Source: Puffinus mauretanicus (Eukaryota > Chordata > Aves > Procellariiformes > Procellariidae). From it: a DNA stretch of 64,000 nt. The translations under genes and the position numbers were made by a program. This document shows, in pieces, positions 46,713 to 60,300 of the stretch (positions within the stretch are counted from its first letter, which is position 1; the number at the start of each line of letters is the position of its first letter). The DNA lies in contig JAJKFH010003937.1 of assembly GCA_023333565.1 (NCBI GenBank), positions 950,001 to 1,014,000 of the forward strand. The letters are read 5' to 3'. The notes beneath the pieces are model-generated. The model searched no databases, had not been told where the DNA came from, and was given only the letters and a program-made list of their open reading frames with translations.

Positions 46713-49700
46713 ACCATGTTCCACACCCTCTAGTTTCTGATGTCTCTTACTGATGAATCGGTTTTCTTGTCCCACGCAGACATTTCATGTTCTGCCGGGG
46801 AGTCGATGGCTGCAGTGGCTGCAGTGCCACGTGTGCAGCTTTGTGCGTTGTAGGATGCTCGTCCCTTGCTGCAAAGCTGTTGAGAAGCTGCAGGTATATT
46901 TTCCCGGGATTTGTAAGTGGGAGAGGCCTGCCTGTTCCCAGTCCCGTGACGGCACATAGCCTGTTCTTTGACATTTGCTTTAATATATAAAGTCACTGGG
47001 TTTAATTTTTTTACTTGCTGGTGATAGTCCATACCATCCTCTGCATCATATAGAGATGTCAACGGGTGACGCAGACTGTAATAAGATCGTGTAAATACTC
47101 TTGTATTTGTAAATTACAGGTTTTGAGAACATGACTGTGGCTTTTTCTCTTCCATCTATATTTTTTATGTTGAGATTGTTTGATTCTTCGTGCGAAGGCT
47201 TTATGTAGTGGCCTGCAAACACACGATTGCTGGAAGGTGGTGATGCCTGAGCGGCAAGATAAGTGCCCTGTTTCTGTCAGAGTACCCTGATTTCTGCTAA
47301 TGAGATTTTGGAGGGAAACATTGTGAGAAGTATTTGTAGATAAACTTTTCAAACGAAACATCTGGCCTTTTGTGCAAAACCCTCGGTCCTATACCATAAA
47401 TTAAATGGCAGGAATATATCTGGGGAAATGTATCTATCTGTTCCTGTCTAAAATCCTTGGTTTTAAGATCATAGTGCTTGGTTTGAAAAATAAAAGAAGT
47501 GCTTAAATCCTTGAATTTTTCCCTTGGTTATAATGGAGTCACTGTTCTTTCCCTGTCATCTGCAATCCTCGAATGCTTTTAATCAAATCCTCAGGATTTA
47601 AATTATTAAACATCTTTTTGGGATTACATTTTTTATTCCTAATTATACACAAAAGATATATATCATGAAATATGCAGCATGTAATTGCGATTAAAACGTA
47701 CAGTCTCCCGGAAGATGGGTCTAACAGTTTTATACATCCAAAATTTAATTAGGCAGATAATGGGGTTAGAAGTGAGATTTTTAAGGATGGGGTGGGGAAG
47801 GAAATTTTTGGAATTTTTTTTCTTTTTGGATGGAGGTGGAAATCAATATGGAGGCTGCAAATGCAAGTCAGTCATATTTCTTTCCTGATCTCCACTTGTG
47901 TTGTCTTTCTTCTTCTTGTATTGGTCTCAAGATTGTCCGTACAAAAAATGAATTTATCCAGATAGTGAACAAGTAATTCAATGAGTCGCAGAACAAAGTC
48001 TGATTTTCTACATGGTTTTTGTGGTTGTTCCTTCTTAGACGTTTGAGGAATCAAGTTTAGACTTAAACTCTTCCACAATCAGGAGGAAGATTTTCCCAGG
48101 TTATTTCCCGGCCCTTCCTTCCTGGGCACATTATTAAAGGCTGTCTCCTCTGCTTGGCTGCCTGCTTTCATGAGGGATACAGGAATTTGATATCTTTGAG
48201 ACCTCCTTCCTCTGTCAAACTGAGTTGTAACTGGTCAATCAGTTCCAAAGTTATTAGGGGGATGAGAGGAGAAGGGGACGGGCAGGCAGACACAGACAAT
48301 TTCATTGCACGAATCTCATTTCCTTAGGAAACTGGAATAAAAAAAATCAATTAAGGTTAAGACCCTCCAGTACCCTTCTTCAATTACTTTGTAAGAACAA
48401 TGCCTTTCGCTGAAGTATCCACGATATACAATGTCTCGGTCAGTCCAGCATGGGATGAAACCTATTTTGGCTGTTGTTTGCAAGTGTCCAAATACAGGAT
48501 AAAAACCTGGCTTTTCCGTAAACAGTGGCTGAAGTTGCGGAGCCTTTGGCAGCGCCAGGATTCACCCGCTGCAGGTTGCATTCGATCAGACAGGTTCAGC
48601 CTTCTTATTCCCATCGGTGAGCGTAACGCCGATGTTTCGAACACCCCTGGCGTGCTTCAGGGCTACGTTCGCCCTTGCTTTGTTCCGGGTGACATTTAAA
48701 TAGCAACTGAAATTTCAGGCGCTGCTGTTTTAGGATGAAAAACCTCCTCATGTCTTTCACCCAAAGAGAAACCGCTGCGTGATCACTTCATCTCTCAGGG
48801 CAGAAGATCACCGCGCACGTCCCAGGCGTGCCGGAGCTTTGCACCAGGGCTTGCGCCCGCCGAGCTGCTGGGGAGGAGGAGGATGCTGGTTAGCAATCTC
48901 ATCACATGCCTCTTCCAGCATCAGCAGTTTCCTATAAGCTGCACCACTCCAAAGGTCCCACCCTTGCTTCTGTTGCAGTGTCGAATGCCCTTACCCACTG
49001 CTTATTAACCAACGCCTTCTCTCTTGACGTGAGTCGTTAGCTTATTTCTTTCACATTCTGGAAATTTCACTGGTTTCCAAATAATTCCGTTTATCCTCCC
49101 TCCCCATTGTCACTGACAATTTTTTTTTTCTTTAAATATCTAACATTTCATTAAGCCTCTATTCCTACAATTAGAAATAATTCAAATATAACTTCTAAGT
49201 GGCAGACCTATTGAGACGTTGAATAAAACCCTCAAGTTTTCACAAGCCGTTTTCTGGACTGTCTTCTAAATCATCATCAAAATCCCAAACTAAAACAAAA
49301 AAACCCCAAACAAACAGTTTTTTTGTTGTTCTGATTGCAAACCAAGCCTATGTGAGCAGTCTGAAATGTTTATGATCTCGAAAGCAGCAAAAATCATCAA
49401 TTTTCTGATATCCTGCTTTACCCAGCGGAGATGTCCAGATTCAAGCTTTGGGGCTTTTTTCTTCCTCTTATTTCAGTATTTGTTATGCTAACATCTTGTT
49501 CTGCTGTGGAACTCTTTACAGTAAAGAAAAAGCCACCCTTATTCGCCTAGAATCTCTATGGTGAGTTTTTTGTGGGTTTTTTTTTTTTTTTTTTTTGGTG
49601 GAGAGAAGGAAATGAAGGATAAAAATGTTAATAGAGGAAGCGTACGTGTTTCAGATGATGCATTATATGTATCCCCTTATTTCTTGTTTTACTTCTCTGC

Positions 49701-51800
49701 ATTTTTCATTTCTCTAAGGACGTTTTATTAAAAAAAAAAAGTGATGCTTTTTCTGTGCATCAGCTTGAAGACATTTTGGTGAGACTTTATTATAATGTCA
49801 CTTCAGTTATTTAGTTCCTCACGGAGTGATGTGGAACCAGGATTCAAACCCTGACCAAAACCTTTTGAACTCAAGGGAGATCTTTTCAATTTAGTGACTT
49901 GCTGTAAGGCTTGAAGACAATTCCTCTGGCTAAAATCAGTGAGGAAAACCTTGTTTCTCTTGGCACAGGATCAAGCTCTGCGTCAAAATGGTGGCAAATA
50001 ATGTTTTCCAGATTTTATTTGTTACTACAGCATCAGAATCGTCTTTGCAGGCAGATAAGGTATTCCTAAAATAGTGATTGTAGTTTATGTCTTTTGCATG
50101 TAATGCATTATTTTGGCCATTAATAATTCTCCTAGTAACTCTTTACTATTAGAAAAAAATTGCATTGCAGGACAGTAAGTATCTATCAGCAGGTATATGG
50201 TTTTTTTTGTTTGAGCTGGCTTCTAATGCAACAGCCTTTCATCCCTCTATATAAGATTACCTTTAACCTAGAATCTTTCACCCGTTATCTGTAATGTATA
50301 ATTATAAATACATTGTAGTCTTGAGTAAGTACAATTAAAAAGGGTAATTCGTTTCCCTCCCGCTCTCCCATCCTCCCACCCAAGTCCTTAGGTTTAATTT
50401 TCATGATTATGTTAGATTATGAGTCATTTTAAATCATGGTATCCAGTAGAGACTACTCCTACTCTGCAGCTCTTTTCAACAGTTGTTTATGGTAGTTTCA
50501 GCCTCTTTCTGCCTCTCTGAGGCTCTTTATTTTTAAAGCAAGGCAGACAAGGCCTAAAATTATTCCATTAAAGAGGTGCAATTTTTGTAATGGGACTTAG
50601 AGTGCTCTGCAGAAGTGCAGGCAAGTTTCTTCAATATCCTGAGCATTATTCGCTCATTTAGTTAAATGATGTTTCTAATTCCCTGGTAATTACATGTAAT
50701 GAGGCACTCTTTCTCTTCTTGATGAGACTTTAGCTTAATATGAGATGTCGTATTTTTTTCTTTTTTTTTTTTTTTTTTAGGGATAATTACCCTTCCCAGG
50801 AAAAGCAGGGGGTTTGTTGTGCAGAATATATAGCAAATTATTTTATTTCCTGCCATCTTGACTGCCAGTAAATTATAAAATTAAGTTTCAGTGGAGCATT
50901 AGCACCATTTTGGAAAGGCTTGAGATTTTTTTTTTTTTCTTATTCATGTATTGATGTCCTTTGGGACTGTTGAGCTATTATTCATAGAATAGATGTTTTT
51001 CTGCCAATTCCTAGTATTAGATGGTATTGAAGCAGCAACATAGGCTTAATTTTTTTCTGGATAATATCCAATGCAGAATGGTCTTGTTAGTTGCTTTTTA
51101 GATCGGTAATTATCTTTATAAAGTTTTAGTAACACTTCTCCCCACCCCCCCTTGGTGACTAATTAAATTTATTTTTATGCATGTTGTAATATTAAATGCC
51201 GGGGGGCTTTTCGTTTTCAATTCTGGATGGCTGTTCTTTCTTAAATTTCTTACATTTGAATGACATTTAGGGTATTGGAATGAATGAAAAGCTGTAGGAT
51301 ACATAAAGTTAACAACAATAATGCAAGCATTTAACTTCAGTAAAAATAGAATCAACAGTAATTTTAATTACTCTGAATTTCCTGTCTTTTGTCAGTGTAA
51401 TTTTCTTCCCGTTATTCTGATAAGGTGATTCTTGTCTGCTTTTTTGTTTTTAAATTCAGAATACTGTAAAAATTATGAATGGAATAGCATCTGAGAATAA
51501 AATTGCATAAGGGCGATCTCTGCGTTAGCTGTTGAATTGCCATTTGGAAAAACATGTTGTTGTCTAATTCTTATAGAAAATCTAGGGATGGATTTATTTC
51601 ACCTACCTTTAGCTATCTAAAAGCAAGGTTTTTAGGCTAAATGAGGAAGCCACCTAGGCTCCCCTATTTCCAGTTTTTGAAGTATTGTAAAATAACACCT
51701 GTTTGTGCGAGAAACGTATATGAAGGGAGAGGTCTATTGGTCACAGCGTTCCTGCTAATTCATTTTTTTTTCTCTGCTCTGGCTTGAGATATGACTTACA
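46713..51800. other. Gene desert, no gene seen
   Basis: AT-rich sequence without supportable coding exons. T-runs lie at 49578-49597 and 50755-50779. Blocks such as 50060-50340 and 50800-51000 are rich in TAAT-type words and could be conserved regulatory DNA, which cannot be tested here. Confidence 0.5.
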
Positions 51801-51819
51801 GCTTTTGATGCCTGGCAGT

Positions 51820-51975
51820 GAGCAAAACCTGGGTTCTGGGTGTATCTGGTTTGCAGGTGGACTTTGGGCAGGTCACTTCACTTTCTCCACATCAGTCTCC
51901 ATCAATAACGGTGTTAATGACAGCCGTCTCCTCTGCAAAGCCCTATGAAAGCTGCAGGCTGATATTATTATATAG
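51820..51975 (+). mobile_element. Probable MIR (CORE-SINE) relic, plus orientation
   Basis: GGACTTTGGGCAGGTCACTT, then CACATCAGTCTCCATC, then AATAACGGTGTTAATGACAG, then CCTATGAAAG follow the order of the MIR consensus (GACCTTGGGCAAGTCACTTAA, CCTCAGTTTCCTCATC, GATAATAA..., CTCATAGGG). Divergence is high. It would be an ancient amniote-age insertion. Confidence 0.55.
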
Positions 51976-54900
51976 CAGCCAGACCCAGCATTATTATGAT
52001 TTTCTAACACCTTTGCAACAAACGTTACTCCTGGCCACATGTGCAAGACACATCTACTCTGTGCGCTCACCTTGCAGGAGGAGATAAAATAAAATCCAAC
52101 TCTGGTTGTATGGGGGAGAATGTTATTGTCTAGCAAGGCTGGGGAGGGAGTGGGAGAAAGGAAGGCGACGTTTGTTACCAAAGTCTTGTGTGAGTCTCAC
52201 TTGCTCTCCCTTTTTGGAAGAGATTTTTCGGCAGTCAATTGGGAAGACTTGCCCGGCTCATCCTGGCAACAGCACGAGCGTGTTGGTAAGAGAAGGCCAT
52301 GGAAGAACCGTTATCGATACGAAGATACATATTCCTCTGTGTGAGTATATCGCACTTGTACCCTCTGAAGTCAATGAGCCTACCTACATGCTTTAAAATA
52401 CATTCATTTAAGGGTTTTGTAGGGTCAGCATCAGAATCCGTAGTGATCGAAGGATTAAGTCTTGAAAATGGTGGGCTCCTGTGTTAGAAGCATACTTTTT
52501 CTGTCTAAGAAACCATGGTGCTGCAAAGTTCTAAATATAAAGGCACATCTTCATGATAAAACCAAGATTTTGAGAGGCTAAAGTGCAATCAGCGGTAGAA
52601 AATAAATGTCATAAATAACTTTTTGATCCCAAATACTGTGACCCCAATTCTATAGAAAGAAGCTGGAAAAATATGACTGCATCTCACTCTTTATTTCATC
52701 TTAAGCAATTTGACATCAATCAAATGACTATAGAGGCAAAGGCATGAACGTTTATTTCCCAGCCCACAGGATTGCTGTCAAATTGCAATTTTCGAAATTG
52801 AAAGAGTCGTTAAGCTAGATTTTCTCCATTTTCTTCCTAGTTCTTTCCCTCAAACTTTCAGAAATGTGCCTCTCAATTTTGTAGTGTACTATTCTACAAT
52901 GTGCGGGCAAATTAAAGAAGCTCCTGAAAAAATTCTTTACCGCACAGAGGTAAAATCTCCTTTTCTTGTCTGCAACTCAGTATATAAATCTACAGGAAGA
53001 CTGCATCGAAGAAGAGGGAATGAATGAAATTTGAGAGTTAAGATATTGCCCTAGTGAGGTCGACAGGTAAAAGAAACAAGTTTGGTACATTCATGTCACC
53101 TGATTTAGAGCTGTCTGGCTGTGACTGGTTACCCCCAGTCTGCTGCAACTCAAAGCAAATCCTTGGACCTGCGAAGAAGGGGAACCTGTTGCCTGGTCGT
53201 TATAATTTTATGGGTGTCAACTTTGAGTAGAAACTTTTCCTCGCTATTATTAGGAAGGCAGGACATGCATTCATTAAATGCTTATCGCGTTTAAACAAAT
53301 GAGGCAGCCACATCCTTAGAACACAGAAGTTCAAGGGGAAACGTTTCAAAATACAAAATCAGACTTTACAGGTGTTAGCCATCTACTCTTGCTTTTGCGA
53401 CAACAGAGTTTGGGAAGTCCAGGTGGAGATCTGTGCTCTGTTATCAAGAGAGCTATAGAAACCCACCGAGGCAGCACCGGCCCAGAAGAATTTACACTCA
53501 AACCAGATGATACTGGTGATGGGAATTATTCTCATTCTTACCAGTCAGCCTCAGAAGTAACGCTCTGAGAAAGTGCCTTCTCTTTTATTAATGCACTTGT
53601 GTTAAGTGGTATTTATGAGGAATGTAACCACCCTCTCAACTGTTCCAGTACTTTGGGAGGTACCTAAATCTGATCCATGCTTTACTTTCTCTTAAGTGTC
53701 TCTAAGTTTCTGAAAGCCAAAACTCCTTGACAGACCTGAGCAGGTCAACGCTTCCCTCATCTTTAAAACCAACTATAATGTTCTGCTCATGTCTTCCAGC
53801 TGTCACAGTCTGCTAGTAACTTCAAAGCCTGCCTAATATATGCAATTTTCTCTGAAAACAACAACAACAAAAAGCTTCTAGCGGAGAGAGAGCCCGTCTC
53901 AGCTGTGTTGACCCACATTCAGCTGTGAACTCTGCTAGAAGGAACACCAGCTTCCTTCTAGGATGCTGCCACAACTGTTGGGGTGCAGAGCTGTTTTGAG
54001 ATGGCAGGTGTGATGCAGGAGATAACGATCAGCACCACAACTGATTCACTTTCATATTTAAATAAATAAAAATAATTAGGCTTATTTTGCTGCTGTTTCA
54101 CACTGCTGCAAGTCTGCAGGCACTCCCTGTGTCGCCTGATGTGTTCTGAGCTGTTGACCCTGGAGCAAGAGTACCTGTCTGCCAGTTTTTCCCAGGCTCC
54201 AGAGGATCTCCCGAGCATGTCACCAGGTCATACCCGTCAGAAGCTTTCTTAGGTGGCCACAGTCCACTTGGGTATTCTTGGCCTGTCACTGACGAAGGAG
54301 CCGGTACCCAAACAGAGCTAAGCCAGGCACATGCCTGTGCCACGAGAGATGGGTATGGAGTCCCAGGCGTTTGGGTACCCCAATCATTTTCTGGGAACAG
54401 AGGACTCCCAAGCACATGATTTCAATGCCCAGCTGCAGGCAGCTGACAGTGGCCTGAAAGCAAAGGCCAGGGTGCCCCGAAGGCAAAGCAGCCATCAGCT
54501 GTGCTGCCTGCAGTGGCTGCCTGCATCCCGGGAGGGCTGGAGATGGGGTTGCTGTGTCACGGTGCCGGCGGGGAGCAGAGAGCCACAGCCCGAGCGCAGC
54601 CTCTTTAAGCAAAAGGGAGGAAAGAAGATCCTAAAACAGCAGGCTTTCCTGTCCAAGCAGTAATTACCCCTTCCTAGTCTGAAATATTACAGGATTTGGC
54701 CAGAATAAATGATGAATAGCCCAAGGGGAGAGCAAAACTAAAGGATACGGTTTTGGCAGAGACTCCTGCGAAGCTCTAGACTCCGGGGACAAGGCCAGGT
54801 TTGCCACGGAAGCGCTGGCATTGCAGATATCCCTGCACCAGAAGCCAAATCCAGAGAATTTGGAAGTTCTGCTGCTGTCTTTGCGGTTTTCTCTGTTTAG

Positions 54901-56000
54901 TATTTCCTAGCAGTAGAAGTCTGAAGGATTATAGCGTAGGGATTACAATAGCTTCATCGTGTAGCTGGCTGCGGATGAAAGCATAAATCACAGTAACCAC
55001 ATGGCAGCAGGGTGCAGGGTGGGTGTGCAGCCACTGTGATGCGGCTGCGGAGCAGAAAAGGAGTGAAGGTAAGTTAGGCTGATAGAGGAGGCTGGGCTTA
55101 TCAGTACCTGGTTTGCTATTTTTCAAATACTATTTTTCCTGATGTACAATGTTTGGATTTTCCATTTTCATCTCCATCTTAGTCTTCCTTTTTATTTTGC
55201 TCTAGGAATTTCTGTATCTGATGAAGGAAAAAAGTAAAAGAGGAGGGGAGTGGAGAATAGGAAACCCAGTGTATACCAATTGCTCATACTGTCCTTTTTA
55301 GATAATACCATTTTGGGAGGCTTCAGTATAAAACCCTGAAAAATCATGGTAACTTGTGGTTTATTTCGGGGCTTAAATGTTGACAGAGGTCACCGAGTTA
55401 AGCTTGTCTTGCTTGCCAGTATTTAAGCATTCAGATATGTAAGACGAGCAGTTTTGAACAGTATAGTGCTGGAGGATTTTACACTGTTCTTATGTGGAAA
55501 TGGTGATAAATAGACTAAAATTCCCTGGTTTTGCTTTTTGGCTCCATGCTGCAGCTGAGCAGACTGCCAGGATGAGTTGCTCTTCGTGCCTGCCAGATGT
55601 GAGATCAGGAGCAGCTCTTTGGAGAAGGGTCCACCCTTCAGGGCAGCGTAAAGAAGCAGCAGCACTCCTCGAGGGCGAGCCTTTCAGCCTGGCCTTAGCC
55701 TGGAAAGTCGCAGGTTGCATGCAGGCTTGGCAAAAGCCTGGTAGTTGTCTGTAGGGCAGGAGGAAGGTGGATTTTGCTGGTTTTTCCTCTCCTGTAGTAC
55801 GTGGTCCAACAACCTCAGATGCTACCAGTCATGGTAGCATCAGTCAGTACATGGAAACCTGTCTACCAGGACTGGACTAACTTCAACACCCCTTTCACAA
55901 GGGCTAATTAGGAGCCATCAGATTAAATTCACTGTTACTTTATCAGAGTAGCTCCAAGCCAATGGCCTATAGGCAAAAAACCCGTTAGTAAATCAGAGAA
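51976..56000. other. Gene desert, no gene seen
   Basis: There is no supportable gene. A moderately GC-rich patch at 54100-54600 has open frames on both strands without motifs or splice structure. Confidence 0.5.
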
Positions 56001-56520
56001 GTAACCATTTGTTGACATTACCGTCTGTTAGCCCCGACATCAGCCGTATCCTGATGGTAATGTGGCTCTTTGTCATCTGCACTTACACCACTGCAGCTTA
56101 GGATGTGCAGTTCAGATTGTTACAAATGCCTTTATCCATTCCCATTGACATTTTAAACAAACGGTGATATATTTAGTACAATAATTACAGTTATTTGATT
56201 ACCTTTCTTTTAGCCTGAAGTAGAAGACAACTGACAGATGTGAATACCTCCGAGACCAATACTGTGTAATAAACTAACATTATTTATTACAAGATGCATT
56301 TTATTAATAGGAATTGGCAGTAATTAATTCACTAAAGTTGATGTTACTAATAATTACATGTAATTCATGAAATATTTATGAAAGAAAACTGTGTATAAAA
56401 ATGACGCAAAGGTCATTTAGCTAATTAGTTAATAAATATCACCAACGTTTCTAGTGAGTCTTTCTAATTCTGAATAGTTTTAGATTTTCCTTCGTAAAAT
56501 AATTTTTGAAACATTTTTTC
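56001..56520. promoter_or_regulatory. AT-rich block dense in homeodomain sites, candidate conserved element
   Basis: This block contains many TAATTA/ATTAAT words (near 56182, 56320-56335, 56350-56365, 56420-56432) and TTTACAA/TTATGAAAG-type words, without simple repeats or reading frames. It resembles enhancer-type conserved non-coding DNA of a homeobox regulatory desert. This is inference from composition. Confidence 0.35.
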
Positions 56521-57269
56521 TTCGTACATGGCATCTTGACATGGAAGCTAACATTTCTGGTTATTGTTTTGAGCCGATGTATGTACTGTTTCCTTTGCTA
56601 ATTCACTTTGCCCTCTTCCCTTGTTCATAGTGAAAGATCCTAATTAGAGATAGCACTAGCTCAATCTAATTTAGGTTATCAGTGAGTTGCGGTGTCTCCC
56701 AGTTTAAGGATATATGAATATATCTCTGTCTTTTTAACTTGATTCCACTGACTTTCCTTGGAATCAAATAACCATCATCCAAATTAATAGCTGACATCTG
56801 AACTGGAAAAATCTTAGCGTCGTTTCTGCTTGCATTGAATTCAATGACAAAAGCGCCCGTTGACCTTGGGAGATGCAGGATCAGACCCTGGGCTGTTCCA
56901 CGTTCATGCCTTGAACAGTACCATTGCACTGGTTTGTGGCAGCCTTTGCCATAGGATAAGCTGGTGATATTTGTAGAGTAAGGTGCAGAATGAGGTTATC
57001 TTGTCGATTAGGTTGACCTGTGTAATATAGGCTATGGAGAACTTCACCCTGTTTTGAATTAAGCCAAATGACTTGTGTTTGGTTAACGCCAGTCTTTCAG
57101 AGATGTTCAGACATGATTTGAAACACTAAGGGCCAGGGAGTCCACCACATCTTTTTGTCATATGCTCCAACAGCCAACCAGGCTCACCCTTTAAACTGGG
57201 GTGGATCTGGCTTCAGTTTCTTGCTGCAAGTCAAACACAAATTATTAGGCTCGATGAAGGGTTTGCCAT

Positions 57270-57346
57270 ATAAAATTCCGTGTTGTCTTCTGAAGAAGGG
57301 CAGACTTGGTGATCTAATAATGTCTGTTTCCATGAGTCTATGAGAG
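57270..57346 (+). mobile_element. Possible old CR1 3' end
   Basis: AGACTTGGTGATCTAATAAT, then GTCTGTTTCC, then ATGAGTCTATGAG resembles the CR1 3' terminus (GGACTTGATGATCT..., GGTCTTTTCCAACC..., ATTCTATGA). It is heavily diverged, and upstream homology is not clear. Confidence 0.4.
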
Positions 57347-60300
57347 CCACCTTTGCACTTTCCTCATTCTGGCATTGCTTTATGCTCGGTCATAAAACAA
57401 CCTTCAGCACTCAGCTTTTTGGCAGGGAAGAGAATTGCTTAAGGACTTCAGGGATGAGGAGCTGAAGAGAGCGTCGTGCTCACCGCCTTAAATCCAGGCG
57501 TGAGGAGTGGTGACCAAGGGCTGATGTCACTTCTGCACGCTGCTCCGTGGGTGGGTGAACTGGCTCTGGTGCAGCCCCGAGCAGGGAGACGGACACAGGG
57601 CTGCCCTAAATCAGGGAGGGGCTGGCCTGTATTCGTAAGCTTTCTTAAATAGTTGTTCTCTGGCTCAGCGTTGCTGTACTGACCAGAAACAGATTGCACT
57701 TAGACAACCGTCGCCATGAGGTCCTTAAAAGCAAAAAACTGTGTGTGGAACCACAGTTCCTCTTGTTTTGTGAATAGGAGACTACCTACCTGTGAGGAAA
57801 TCTTGGTCTTCAGTACTGAGGGCTTATGTTTCTGACGTGTGTCATTCACAGTAACAAAATATGCCTAGGATCCCCCCTTTATTAAGAACCTGTCCACGTG
57901 GCACACTGTGTATGATAGTGTCTTTCATGGTTGTCTACCCACTGATATTCCAAACATACATAGATCAAACTCGTAACTGATGTCTATGTTCTACGCATAA
58001 ACTGAGTTATAGGTCTGTAACTGGTCTGAATCTGCATGGCCTCACCAGTGTCTCATGCCTTATTCAGTTTTTGTGGACTAACTTTATAAAATAAATTTTC
58101 TTTAAAGAACAATTTTATTTTATGGCAAGATCTGATATAGAAAATTTTATTACATTAGATGATAAAATATATCTGGGTAGGCCATATAGTCTTGAATGGC
58201 TAACGAGCATCAATAGAAATTACTCTGGCTGATAAACATTTGTCTTTTACTTAATGGCTGTTATCCTTTTTAAGCACAAATCGTGCCCCATTAAAGTTGA
58301 AGATGCTCAGCCTTAGTTCCACAGGACAGCACAGATCTTTGCATTTTCTGCCAGTGGGGTTAGCTAGTCTTGAACATAATGTGTTCTGCAGAAGTCATTC
58401 ATTTCTGTGCAAATACATTTCTATGTCATTTTTCATGAGGCAGCAGAGATGGTATCGTGCCTGGTGGTCTGTGTTTATGTGGATGAAATTGGCTTGCAAG
58501 GGTTTTCCTTGATCTGGTTGATTTTGAGAAGCAAATTTTCTGGAGGAAGAGCTGGTACACAAGAGCATTTTTGTACCTTTCTGCGAGTCGGTGTGGAAAC
58601 GCCGGCAGTGGTGCAGGAGCGTGCTGGCAGGATCCAGCCCCGCTCGGCTGCCAGGGACACGGGTGAGGGAGCCGCGGTGATGCTCGCGGAGGGTCCCGTA
58701 GCGCAGCCCTCGGTTTTATCCTTCATTGTTCAGCCACGAGCAACCGGAGCCAGGCCAAACACCTGCTGCCCGTGTTACCCTGCCACCCTGTCAGTTCAGT
58801 TCCCTTTAATGCACACGTGCAAAATGGGTCTCGAAAGAAAGAAGCGCCTATCCAGTCCTTGCTGAACAGAGATGCATTGCCTTCAGATGGCGAAGGCAGG
58901 TGGCAAAATGGTGCTGGTGATGTTTGGGGTCTGGATGTTACTGTCTACTAGAACTTGATGGAGGAGCTCAGCTGAAAGACCTGCAGATGGAAATGACATC
59001 TGCTAATATCAGGAATTAATTACTTTGGCTTTGCTCTTTCCAAGTCTACTTTTACCAAAATAATGAAATTTTTTTTTTGGGAGCCCCCCAAAGCTTCGAG
59101 GTGATGTTCCTCTGAAAGGATACTGGACAGAGAAGTGGAGAGAGAAAACCATAACAGAAAATAAACAGACAAGAATGGATGGAGAGTGCAAGGCCATTCC
59201 CAACTTTTGGCTTCACCCTTTTTGTTTGGCCAGTTCCCGATGGGGAGAAAGCTCCTCGGGGCGCTGCTGACTGGCGTTATTCGCAGCTCTCCTTCAGCCG
59301 CCGAAACATACCCCAGAGCGTTAGAGACCTGGACTGGCCAGGCTCAGGCACTTCCAAATGCCATTGCTTTATATGCTAAGATACCAGTATATACAGAATA
59401 ATACACTGGTTATTTCAGGTCAACTTTCTTTAACATGAACAAGCATGAATGTATAAATAGTATCAAAACAATAAAACGACCACCGTAAGGTATGGGTTCG
59501 AAAGGAGTGACTGCATTTAGTAATGAGGAAGGAGTTCTTAACCCACCGCTTAACCCCCACCCTACTGGGGTGTCCCGCCCTTGGCTGATGGCAGTCCCTA
59601 TGCAAAACACAGGCCGCTCTGTGTGGTGTTGAATAGGATGAGCTAGAGCCATATCAATCTTTTAGTCTTCCCTTAGTAAATCCATCTCAGCTCATTAGTA
59701 AATGACAAGATTTGGTCTTGCATTATTATATAGCCTAACTGAATAGGGAAACAATTTTCTGAGATTATTTGAATTGCCTGCCTTGGAAAATAAAAATGAA
59801 AAAGCTCTTGTTATTTTCAACTAATAAACAGACTCTCAGGAAGAAAAAGCTTCAGCTGCAAACAGAAGAAACAGCAAAACAAGATAAGGGAAATATGCAC
59901 ACGAGGGTCTGTCCTACAGAATATGTACAAATCCACGGTACCTCTTCCTGCTATGTATACCATTTTAGCCTTTACTTCAGTTACAAACAATCTTCCTGAT
60001 GGGCAATCGCCTTGTAAAAAAACTGAACAATTTTGAATTGCCTCGAATAAGCTTCCTAACAAGCAACTGGTTCTGATAGAACAATTTTAAACTCTCTGTC
60101 TCCTTATCTTCTGTCGACATCATTTTTCAGAAGGGGCAACAGACCAAATTAAATCGTTTTGCTGCAGACAGTCTGTCTGTCTGATTGCATTGCTACTGTT
60201 GCCCATTTTGAAGATTTTCTCTAGCAGTTTAAAACTAAGACAAAAGTTCATGTGTATCCACGCACACAGATGCACACAAACCTGTGCCTCCCTTCCCTTA

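Noticed and set aside
55387..55401. Possible BUB3 alternative terminal exon encoding Ser-Pro-Ser-stop (AG|G TCA CCG AGT TAA)
   Set aside because: It has no pyrimidine tract before the AG, lies about 14 kb past the BUB3 poly(A) site, and gives Ser rather than Cys-Thr. A match this short is expected by chance.
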